The notes beneath the pieces were generated by a model. That model worked only from the letters and a program-made list of their open reading frames with translations. It was not told the origin of the DNA and searched no databases. Made by a program: the position numbers and the translations under genes. Shown here piece after piece: positions 48,929 through 56,722 of a stretch of 64,000 nucleotides of DNA; within the stretch, counting starts at the first letter, position 1; each line of letters begins with the position of its first letter. Source of the stretch: Bacillota bacterium (GTDB lineage: Bacteria; Bacillota; UBA4882; UBA8346); NCBI GenBank assembly GCA_023402395.1, contig JAEYGI010000040.1, positions 186,001 to 250,000 of the forward strand, read 5' to 3'.

Positions 48929-51675
48929 CACGAACGCCAAAGAATAAGCCGGTGGCATCGTTCGCGATGCCGGAGGAGGTTGCTGCCGCGATGAATGAAT
49001 TGACTGAGATTTTTGTGGGTGAAACCCGGGAACACCTGGAGATATTGAACGAATCCCTGATGGCGCTGGAACAGAATCCGGAGAACCGGGAGATCATCAA
49101 TGAAATCTTCCGGGTGGTCCATACCATCAAAGGCTCCTCGGCAATGATGGGGCTGAAAAAGATGGAGAACATGGCCCACGGCATGGAAGACGTTCTTCAT
49201 GACATCCGTGACGGTAAGCTTCATCTCGATGGCAAACTGGTGGAACTGCTCTTTGTCTGTCACGACTTTCTGCTTAACTGCCTGGAATCGGTGATTCAAA
49301 ACGGCGACGAGGGCGATTTCAAGGCCGATCATATCATCAACCGGCTGCACGCCATTATTCAGGAGAATGTTCCCACTTCCCCGCCTCCTTCTCCGGAAGC
49401 GGTTTCGGCGGGGCCCGAACTGAATCTGAGCCAGGAAGAACTGGCTAAGGTTAACGAGCTCTCAGCCAAGGGACTGGTCATTTATCAGGTTGAAGTTTAC
49501 CTCAAAGAGAATTGCCAGTATAAATCGATTCGCGCCTTTCTCATCTATCAGCATTTTGAGGGAGTCGGCGTGATTATTACCTCCGATCCGCCGGGTTCCG
49601 TCCTGAAGGACGGGAACAGCGACCTTGAGCCCTCCGTCGTCAAACTGGTGCTGGCGACGGAACTGCCGGAAGAAAAGTTGATCAAGGAACTGGCCTATGA
49701 GACCGAGATCGAACGGATCGATCTGCACTTGGTTCAGCCGGTCCAGGATTGTTCCAGTAACTTCTGCCGGATTCGCCTGGTCGCCTCCAGAGACCGGGAG
49801 ATTCCCGACGAAAGCTCGGCGATTCGCCAGGCTGTGGCCGAGATTATCGACGGCCCCTCGGAAACCCTGGTCGAAATCGATCGCGAGTTTCTGGAGGACT
49901 TTATCGGGGAGATCAAAGGCTATCTTTCCAAAGTGGAGTCCGATCTATCGGGGCTGGAGACGGACTTAAGCCGGGTGGATCTGGTTTACAATCTGTACCG
50001 GAACTTTCATACCATCCGGGGCCTGGCCGGTTTTATCAACCGGGTGCCCGTGAAGAAGCTGGCCCAGGCAACGGAAACGCTGCTCAGCCGGGTCCGGAAG
50101 GGAGAGTTCAACCTTTCCGGGAATGTGCTCAATTTAGTGCTGAGTTCATGCGATTTCATCCGGAGAATGGTGGACAATAGCGTCTTTCCGGCCGTTCTCA
50201 CCGAACAGCGGGAATATGAACGGCATCTTTCACAGTTGGAGTCGCCGCTGGGCGAAGCCGGGGCGGCTGTCGCAACCGGCGCCCCGCCGCAAGCTGAGCC
50301 GGCGAAGCCGGAAGCACCGCTCCCGCCTCAGTCAAAGCCGGGCCCATCCGGTCCGGTCCAGTCATTGGGCGAGCCGCGCCATGAGCGTCTGGAACTTCAC
50401 AACGGGGACGCGGCGGAGAGCGACAATAAACCCGAAATCCTCCCGGGAGCCGATTCCGGGCGAGTTCCGGAGCAACCAAAAAAGAATGGGCCGGGGCCGA
50501 TGATGTCCGGCACTGACTTTGCCAGGATTCCGACAGTCAAGATCGACGGTTTGGTGGACAAGATCGGGGAAATGTTGATCCTGCAGTCCCAGATCGAGCA
50601 AGAGGCCAGCGTAAAGTTTAATTCCAATGATCCGTTCTTCAACCATGTGTTGCGGATGGAACGGCTGATCAAGGAATTGCAGCAATTATCGATGTCGATG
50701 CGGATGGTCTCGCTACGGGCGACTTTTCAGAAGGTCAACCGGGTGGCCCGTGACGCCATCGCCGAACTCGGTAAGAATGTGCACTTTACTCTGGCAGGAG
50801 AGGAGACGGAGATCGATCGGGGCGTGGCCGAGAAGATCCAGGATCCCCTCTTGCACATGGTCAAAAATTCGATCGCGCATGGGATTGAATCCGAAACGGA
50901 ACGGCTTCAAGCCGGAAAGCAGGCCCAAGGCGAGGTCCGGATCAGCGCTTACAGCAAAAAAGGGAGCGTCTATATTGAAGTCACCGACGACGGGCGGGGC
51001 CTCTCGGTGGAGAAAATTCATCGCAAAGCGGTGGAAAAGAAATTAATCGATCCCAAGCGGAGCTACAGAGATGACGAGGTGCTGGATTTGATTTTCCTCC
51101 CCGGATTTTCCACCGCCGAGACAGTCAATCACATCTCCGGCCGGGGAGTGGGCCTGGATGTGGTAAAGACCGAGATGAATCGGATCGGGGGAAAGATCGA
51201 GATCTTTAACCGGCCGGGGCAGGGCTGCACCTTCATTTTGAAGATTCCTATCAATTTTGCGGCCATTAACGGCATTATCACCGAAATCCAAGGGAACCGG
51301 TTCATTATTCCGACGTTGAATGTCAAACAGATCATTCAGCCAAAGGATGAACAATGGGTATTTGTCCGCGGGAAACGGGCCTTTTTCAAAGTCAGGGATG
51401 AGGTGCTGCCGGTAATCCCCATTGCCGCGATCTTTGGAACTTCGGAACCGGAGGCCGCCGAACCGGGGCTGATTATCTTGCTGGAGCAGGAGAAAAGTAT
51501 GAAGGCCCTTCCCGTAACCGGAATCATCGGCCGGAAGGAACTGGTGGTCAAGCCCTTGGAAGAAGAGTTCAAGCAGCTTCAATACGCATCCGGAGTATCG
51601 GTGCTCGGAGACGGGAAGCTCGCTTTAATCCTGGATATCGAAAGCCTCTTTAAGTTTGAAACCAATGTAAGCTGA
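48925..51675 (+). CDS. cheA: CheA histidine kinase with two Hpt domains (set 1)
   Basis: 916 residues from GTG. P1 is residues about 20-130 with HTIKGSSAMMGL (phospho-His 66). Residues about 175-290 resemble a CheY-binding type region. A second Hpt domain follows with FHTIRGLAGFI (His 362), then a Pro-rich linker, the dimer helices, the ATPase domain (N box HMVKNSIAHGIE, G1 DDGRGLS, G2 GFSTAETVNHISGRGVGLDVV) and a CheW-like C-terminal domain. Two Hpt domains in one CheA is unusual; the second may serve a different response regulator. Both phospho-His are intact. Confidence 0.93.
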   Translation: MTRTPKNKPVASFAMPEEVAAAMNELTEIFVGETREHLEILNESLMALEQNPENREIINEIFRVVHTIKGSSAMMGLKKMENMAHGMEDVLHDIRDGKLHLDGKLVELLFVCHDFLLNCLESVIQNGDEGDFKADHIINRLHAIIQENVPTSPPPSPEAVSAGPELNLSQEELAKVNELSAKGLVIYQVEVYLKENCQYKSIRAFLIYQHFEGVGVIITSDPPGSVLKDGNSDLEPSVVKLVLATELPEEKLIKELAYETEIERIDLHLVQPVQDCSSNFCRIRLVASRDREIPDESSAIRQAVAEIIDGPSETLVEIDREFLEDFIGEIKGYLSKVESDLSGLETDLSRVDLVYNLYRNFHTIRGLAGFINRVPVKKLAQATETLLSRVRKGEFNLSGNVLNLVLSSCDFIRRMVDNSVFPAVLTEQREYERHLSQLESPLGEAGAAVATGAPPQAEPAKPEAPLPPQSKPGPSGPVQSLGEPRHERLELHNGDAAESDNKPEILPGADSGRVPEQPKKNGPGPMMSGTDFARIPTVKIDGLVDKIGEMLILQSQIEQEASVKFNSNDPFFNHVLRMERLIKELQQLSMSMRMVSLRATFQKVNRVARDAIAELGKNVHFTLAGEETEIDRGVAEKIQDPLLHMVKNSIAHGIESETERLQAGKQAQGEVRISAYSKKGSVYIEVTDDGRGLSVEKIHRKAVEKKLIDPKRSYRDDEVLDLIFLPGFSTAETVNHISGRGVGLDVVKTEMNRIGGKIEIFNRPGQGCTFILKIPINFAAINGIITEIQGNRFIIPTLNVKQIIQPKDEQWVFVRGKRAFFKVRDEVLPVIPIAAIFGTSEPEAAEPGLIILLEQEKSMKALPVTGIIGRKELVVKPLEEEFKQLQYASGVSVLGDGKLALILDIESLFKFETNVS

Positions 51676-51697
51676 AATCGAAATTCCAGGTTGGCTT

Positions 51698-51826
51698 AAA
51701 AGCGTTGTGATAAACCCGGCCGAAGGCCGGAGTTGCACACAAAAGCTCAGAAAAGCAAGTGATAAAGTCGTTCCTCAAGTTCTCCGCGAGGCTGAAGTGG
51801 GTCGATTAGACTTTATCACATGGCTT
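51698..51826 (+). repeat. Two-hairpin dispersed element, copy B
   Basis: AAAAGCGTTGTGATAAACC, hairpin CCGGCC-GAA-GGCCGG, then AAGTGATAAAGTC, a variable stretch of about 39 bases, and GACTTTATCACATGGCTTT. Inner arms GTGATAAAGTC/GACTTTATCAC pair perfectly (11 bp). The element ends also form an inverted repeat. It lies just after cheA and is followed seven bases later by copy C. Confidence 0.85.
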
Positions 51827-51832
51827 TCAATA

Positions 51833-51963
51833 AAAAGCGTTGTGATAAACCCGGCCGAAGGCCGGAGTTGTATATAAAAGCATACAGAAGCAGGGATAAA
51901 GTCAATTTTGAGACAGTTTCTCATGGCCGACGTTGATTCGGTAGACTTTATCCCATTGGCTTT
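51833..51963 (+). repeat. Two-hairpin dispersed element, copy C
   Basis: Same plan as copy B with a different variable centre. Inner arms are GGGATAAAGTC/GACTTTATCCC: the T-A pair of copy B has become G-C through changes on both arms. The GGCC hairpin is identical. It ends 15 bases before the response regulator start, whose ribosome binding site (AAGGGG) directly follows. Confidence 0.85.
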
Positions 51964-51978
51964 AAAGGGGGAACCGCG

Positions 51979-52374
51979 ATGAAGACGCTGATCGTGGAGG
52001 ATGATTTTGTCAGCCGGAGGTTGTTGCAAGTTATTCTGTCGGAATATGGGCAGTGCGATATCGCCGTTAACGGCCGGGAGGCGCTCACAGCCTTTGAACT
52101 GGCTTGGCAGGAGGAATCCCCGTATCAATTGATCTGCCTGGATATCATGATGCCGGAAATGGACGGGCAGGAAGTTTTAAAAGAGATCCGCACGATCGAG
52201 CGGGATTTGGGAGTCGCCTGGGAAGATGGGGTAAAGATCATCATGACCACGGCACTGAGCGATCAGGATAACATCAAGCGTGCCTTTCACGAACAATGTG
52301 AGGCTTATTTGATCAAGCCCATTGAACGCCGGAAACTCCTTGACCAACTCCGGGAGTTGGGACTCATCGCATAA
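51979..52374 (+). CDS. CheY-like single-domain response regulator
   Basis: 131 residues, a stand-alone receiver. Acidic pocket is VEDDFV (Asp 8, Asp 9), phosphorylation Asp 55 in LDIMMPEMDG, Thr in TTAL and the Lys in LIKPIE. It may act as the output or the phosphate sink of set 1; no output domain. AAAGGGG lies before the ATG, after two repeat elements. The stop is three bases before cheD. This is the only CheY-type gene in the two sets. Confidence 0.92.
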   Translation: MKTLIVEDDFVSRRLLQVILSEYGQCDIAVNGREALTAFELAWQEESPYQLICLDIMMPEMDGQEVLKEIRTIERDLGVAWEDGVKIIMTTALSDQDNIKRAFHEQCEAYLIKPIERRKLLDQLRELGLIA

Positions 52375-52377
52375 GCT

Positions 52378-52830
52378 ATGAATAGCTATCAAAAATATTA
52401 CCTGCAGCCCGGGTACATCTTTGTCACCGATGAGCCGTACCTGGTTCATACCGTGCTCGGCTCTTGCGTGGCGGTTTGTGTGTGGGACCGCGAAGCCGGA
52501 ATCGGCGGCATGAATCATTACTTGTTCGGGCGGGCCAGGCACGGGGAGCGGACCGCGCGTTTTGGCAATGTTTCCGTTCCATATCTCATTCAATTGGCAT
52601 TGGAAAAAGGGGCTCGAATGGATCAACTTCGGGCCCACATCATCGGCGGCAGCCAGCACCTTCATTTGAACTCGCTGATCGGCACCGAAAATGCTCAGGT
52701 GGCCGAGGCCGCTTTGCGCCAGTACCGTATCCAGGTGATGACTCGCGATACCGGAGGACAAACCGGCCGGAAAGTCATTTTTAATACCGTCACCGGTGAC
52801 GTCCTGGTGCATCAGATCAATAAATATTGA
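52378..52830 (+). CDS. cheD: Chemoreceptor glutamine deamidase CheD
   Basis: 150 residues. The catalytic Cys is in VLGSCVAVCVWD (Cys 30) and the His in GGMNHYLFG (His 47), with GARMDQLRAHIIGGSQ further on. CheD deamidates receptor glutamines and in B. subtilis also works with CheC and CheA. No cheC is in the window. It starts three bases after the response regulator stop and is followed 15 bases later by cheB with an AGAAAGCGG site. Confidence 0.93.
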   Translation: MNSYQKYYLQPGYIFVTDEPYLVHTVLGSCVAVCVWDREAGIGGMNHYLFGRARHGERTARFGNVSVPYLIQLALEKGARMDQLRAHIIGGSQHLHLNSLIGTENAQVAEAALRQYRIQVMTRDTGGQTGRKVIFNTVTGDVLVHQINKY

Positions 52831-52845
52831 GAAAGCGGCGGTACT

Positions 52846-53892
52846 ATGGACCGTAAAATAAAAGTGCTAATCGTTGACGACTCGGCGATGGTGCGAAAGG
52901 TTATCAGCGAGGAGCTCTCCGCCGATCCCGCTTTGGAAGTGGTGGGAACCGCTCCCGATCCATTCGTGGCCCGGGATAAGATCATTCAACTCGAACCGGA
53001 TGTCTTGTTACTCGATATTGAAATGCCGAAGATGGACGGCTTGACCTTTCTGGAAAAACTGATGCGCTATCATCCGCTGCCGGTGATCATTGTCAGTTCC
53101 CTGTCGGTGCGTGGCGGTCCGGTCGCGCTGCATGCCTTCGAGCTGGGGGCGGTTGAAGTCATTGCCAAGCCGGGCGCGTCGTATTCGGTAAAAAACATGA
53201 GCCAGCAATTAATTGAAAAGATTAAAGCAGTGGCCGGCATGAAGCGTTTCCCGCAAGCATCCTCCAAGCCGGTGGAAGCGGAACCGTTATCGCGAGTGTC
53301 AGGAGCTTTATTACGGACAACCTATAAAATTGTGGCCATCGGAGCATCGACTGGCGGAACCGAAGCCATTAAAGAAGTCTTGACGCGAATGCCTGAGGAT
53401 ATGCAGCCGATCGTGATTGTCCAGCATATGCCGGAAGCGTTCACGCGAGCTTTTGCGGAGCGATTGAATGAACGATGCCGAATCCAAGTAAAAGAGGCCG
53501 AAGAGCGGGAACCGTTAACCCCGGGGAAGGCCTTGATTGCGCCGGGAAACCGGCATTTGGTGGTTAAACGCAGCGGCGCCGAGTATTACGTGGAACTGAA
53601 AGACGGCCCCCTGGTCTTTCACCAGCGCCCGTCGGTGGAAGTTATGTTTCAATCAGTGGCAAAATACGCCGGGGCGAATGCCATTGGGGTCATCTTGACC
53701 GGAATGGGCAAGGATGGTGCTACCGGACTGTTGGAGATGCGGAAGGCCGGAGCGTTTACCATCGCACAGGATGAGGCGAGTTGCGTGGTTTACGGTATGC
53801 CGAAGGAAGCGGTTGCAGTGGGAGCAGTGGATCGAATTCTTCCGTTGGCCGAGATTCCGCGGAATGTTCTGGAACGCTTGCGTTCAAACTAA
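52846..53892 (+). CDS. cheB: Chemotaxis methylesterase CheB (set 1)
   Basis: 348 residues. The receiver domain has Asp 57 in LLDIEMPKMDG and a Lys in IAKPG. The linker is followed by the esterase domain with the catalytic triad Ser 168 (GASTGGTEA), His 194 (VQHMPEAF) and Asp 290 (GMGKDGATG). It removes receptor methyl groups when phosphorylated by CheA. Next is a hybrid kinase 66 bases downstream. Confidence 0.95.
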   Translation: MDRKIKVLIVDDSAMVRKVISEELSADPALEVVGTAPDPFVARDKIIQLEPDVLLLDIEMPKMDGLTFLEKLMRYHPLPVIIVSSLSVRGGPVALHAFELGAVEVIAKPGASYSVKNMSQQLIEKIKAVAGMKRFPQASSKPVEAEPLSRVSGALLRTTYKIVAIGASTGGTEAIKEVLTRMPEDMQPIVIVQHMPEAFTRAFAERLNERCRIQVKEAEEREPLTPGKALIAPGNRHLVVKRSGAEYYVELKDGPLVFHQRPSVEVMFQSVAKYAGANAIGVILTGMGKDGATGLLEMRKAGAFTIAQDEASCVVYGMPKEAVAVGAVDRILPLAEIPRNVLERLRSN

Positions 53893-53958
53893 GGTGACGC
53901 TTATTTTTAAAAGTCATTGCGGTTTCAATGAATCTCAGCCCCGCTTGGAGTGATTTCG

Positions 53959-56262
53959 ATGTTCGAAAGTGAGGAGCGTTATACCAGTCTCTTTGTGATG
54001 AATTCCTCGGTGATGCTGCTCATCGAACCGGAATCGGGGATGATCGTCGATGCCAATGATGCCGCCTGCCGGTTCTACGGATACACCCGGGAACAGTTTC
54101 AACAGTTACGAATTAGCGATCTGAACACGCTCACTCCAACCGAAATCCGGGCGTTAATGGCGGAAGCGGTGACGGGGCAGCGCCAATATTTTAATTTCAG
54201 CCATCGCTTGTCCAATGGAACGATTCGAGACGTGGAAGTCCACAGCGGACCGATTCGGATTGACAAACAACAATTATTGTATTCAATCATTCATGACATC
54301 ACGGAGCGGACGCAAACCGAGTCTGAATTGCGCCGAACCAAGGAATGGATTGAATTGGTCTATCGGGTGACGCCCAGCGCGGTATTTTCGGTGGACTGCG
54401 ACGGAACTATCACCAGTTTTAATCGGAAAGCCGAGGAGTTGACTGGATACTCCGCCGCTGAAGTAATCGGGAAGCCTTGCCGCTTATTTGCGCCGATACC
54501 TTGCGTCAATGGCCACTGCGGCCTGTTTGAGCCGGAGATTCGTAAACCGGTGATGTCCGTTGAAATCGATATCCGCACTAAGTCCGGAGAATCCCGAACC
54601 GTTTTAAAGAGCGCCGATTTGCTCAAAGATGCCCAGGGGAACGTGGTTGGCGGCGTGGAAAGCTTTATTGACATTACAGAGCGAAAACGCTTTGAATTGG
54701 AATTACGCCAGGCCAAAGAAGCGGCGGAAAGCGCCAACCAAGCCAAGAGCCAGTTTTTGGCCAATATGAGCCATGAAATCCGGACGCCGATGAACGGCAT
54801 TATCGGCATGGCCGAGTTGATGCTTCAGACTGAGCTTCAACCGAGCCAGCGGGAATATTTGGAGCTGTTGAAAGGTTCGGCCGATTCGTTGCTGCGAATT
54901 ATCAACGACATCCTGGACCTTTCCAAGATTGAATCCGGCCGGATTGAGGTTGAAGAGGTTGCTTTTGATCTTCGGGAATGTGTGGAGCGGATCGTAGAAA
55001 TGTTTGAGATTGGCGCTTGCGGGAAAGGACTAAAATTATCTTGTAAAATCGACGCGGAGGTTCCCCGACTGGCGATGGGCGATCCGGGACGGCTTTCACA
55101 AGTTTTGATCAATTTGGTCGGAAACGCCGTCAAATTTACCGAAGCCGGCGAGATTTCGGTTCATCTTGATATGTGCGCCAGAGAAGATAAACCGTGGCTT
55201 CGCTTTCGGGTACGTGATACCGGAATTGGAATCCCCGATTCCAAATTAGACCTTCTCTTCAAAAATTTTAGTCAAGTCGACGGATCCACGTCGCGCCGGT
55301 TTTCCGGAACCGGACTGGGGCTGGCGATTTCCAAGCATTTAATTGAAACGATGGGGGGGTGGATTGGAGTCAAAAGCACGGAAGGCTTAGGTAGCGTATT
55401 TACATTTGAACTCCCGTACCTGGAGGGGCCGGAACTACCGGAACCGGTTCAGGCCCGATTCGGCACGAGAACAATGGTTATCGGCGATAACTGGGCCAGT
55501 CGGGTCATTTTAGAATCAGCGGCGGGAGTTATGGATCAGGCCACGCCGGACGGAGCTTTACGGATTCTCCTGGCCGAGGATAGCCCGATTAACCAGAAAC
55601 TGGCCGTGGCCTTGATGGAGCGGAAAGGGTGGGCCGTCAAAGTGGCGGCCACTGGTTTGGAATGTTTGACCGCCTGGGAACAAGGAGATTACGACCTGAT
55701 TCTGATGGACATCCAAATGCCGGTAATGGATGGCTTTGAGGCAACAGCCCGGATTCGGGACCGGGAGAAGGATTCGGGCAAACGCATTCCAATTATTGCC
55801 ATGACAGCTCATGCTCTTGAAGGGACGAAAGAGAAGTGCCTTTCCTCCGGGATGGACGACTATTTATCCAAGCCGATTCACTCCAGTGAATTATACCGGC
55901 TCATTGATCAATACGGTAAGTCCGGCGTTCAGCCGCCGCTCGCCGACTTGTCCAGGATTCGGGAGTCATTGGAGAATAACGAGGAGATCCTTAAAGAACT
56001 GATCGGAGAGTTTTTAAATTTCATTCCGGCGGCATTAGGCCAATTAGAAGCGGCCATATCAGTCGGGGATGCGGTCACTGTAAACCGAACGGCTCACAAT
56101 ATTAAGGGAACTGTGAGCAATTTTGGAGCCCAGACTGCGGTTCAATTAGCCTATGCGTTGGAACGGATGGGGAAAGAAGCCCGGCTGGAATCAGCCGGTC
56201 TGATTTTCAAACAATTAGCCGCAGAGCTGGAACGGGTTAAACAATATTTGAGCGAAGTCTAG
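53959..56262 (+). CDS. PAS-PAS hybrid histidine kinase with receiver and Hpt
   Basis: 767 residues, no membrane segment, so cytoplasmic. Two PAS domains (residues about 5-120 and 130-245, the second with Cys-rich PCVNGHCGLF), HisKA with phospho-His 272 (MSHEIRTPMNG), an ATPase domain (N box, DTGIGIP, GTGLGLAIS), a receiver with Asp 584 (MDIQMPVMDG), and a C-terminal Hpt with His 713 (AHNIKGTVSNFG). All phosphorelay residues are present. GGAG lies 8 bases before ATG 53959. Its place right after cheB is repeated in set 2, which suggests a link to chemosensory signalling. Confidence 0.92.
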   Translation: MFESEERYTSLFVMNSSVMLLIEPESGMIVDANDAACRFYGYTREQFQQLRISDLNTLTPTEIRALMAEAVTGQRQYFNFSHRLSNGTIRDVEVHSGPIRIDKQQLLYSIIHDITERTQTESELRRTKEWIELVYRVTPSAVFSVDCDGTITSFNRKAEELTGYSAAEVIGKPCRLFAPIPCVNGHCGLFEPEIRKPVMSVEIDIRTKSGESRTVLKSADLLKDAQGNVVGGVESFIDITERKRFELELRQAKEAAESANQAKSQFLANMSHEIRTPMNGIIGMAELMLQTELQPSQREYLELLKGSADSLLRIINDILDLSKIESGRIEVEEVAFDLRECVERIVEMFEIGACGKGLKLSCKIDAEVPRLAMGDPGRLSQVLINLVGNAVKFTEAGEISVHLDMCAREDKPWLRFRVRDTGIGIPDSKLDLLFKNFSQVDGSTSRRFSGTGLGLAISKHLIETMGGWIGVKSTEGLGSVFTFELPYLEGPELPEPVQARFGTRTMVIGDNWASRVILESAAGVMDQATPDGALRILLAEDSPINQKLAVALMERKGWAVKVAATGLECLTAWEQGDYDLILMDIQMPVMDGFEATARIRDREKDSGKRIPIIAMTAHALEGTKEKCLSSGMDDYLSKPIHSSELYRLIDQYGKSGVQPPLADLSRIRESLENNEEILKELIGEFLNFIPAALGQLEAAISVGDAVTVNRTAHNIKGTVSNFGAQTAVQLAYALERMGKEARLESAGLIFKQLAAELERVKQYLSEV

Positions 56263-56479
56263 CGCTGACAAGTCCGCCCCAAGACCAAAAATTGCCTTAG
56301 AAGTTAAGGTGGCAAGGGTGAAAATATAAGCCGAGCAAAAATCGGTTTAAACTTCACGATAAAGTACTATTTTTTTTTGAAGCGGCAGTCGATAACTATT
56401 ATAGGAATCATAGGAATCCGTGACGCATTGAGCAAGGATGCTGAAAAGTCAGGCGAGGAGGCCGAACGGCCGCTTATTT

Positions 56480-56508
56480 GCCAACGCTCGTTCAGCGTTG
56501 GCATTTTT
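56480..56508 (+). terminator. Intrinsic terminator at the end of set 1
   Basis: GCCAACGCT-CGTTC-AGCGTTGGC followed by ATTTTTC. It is 220 bases after the hybrid kinase stop; the interval 56263-56480 holds no convincing gene and could be a long 3' end or a small RNA. Confidence 0.75.
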
Positions 56509-56551
56509 CAAATCTACCGGTTACAATACGCTACATCTAGTTGGGTGCCCT

Positions 56552-56639
56552 GGAAGCGTTTGATGTAAACCCGGCGGGTGAGCAGTAATGATGCGTTGTA
56601 CCATTTATGGCTCCCGGTAGACTTTATCACATGGCTTTA
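56552..56639 (+). repeat. Two-hairpin dispersed element, degenerate copy D
   Basis: Starts GGAAGCGTTTGATGTAAACCCGGCGGG, a damaged version of the left end, and keeps a perfect right end GACTTTATCACATGGCTTT. The internal repeat GTGATAAAGTC is missing. It lies about 85 bases before the second cheA. Confidence 0.6.
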
Positions 56640-56722
56640 AAGCAGCCAATTTATTGCGTGGCTTGTGTCAGCGAAGCTGTCGTGGAACGACGATCCCGGA
56701 AAAGTAACGTAAGGAGTGACCG

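Noticed and set aside
51698..51826. Known c-di-GMP (GEMM) or other characterised riboswitch
   Set aside because: Considered because of the signalling context, but the conserved sequences of GEMM-I and GEMM-II aptamers are absent; only the hairpin repeat is present.
56377..56568. 63-codon plus-strand frame between the two che sets
   Set aside because: It runs through the terminator hairpin at 56480-56508 and lacks a ribosome binding site.
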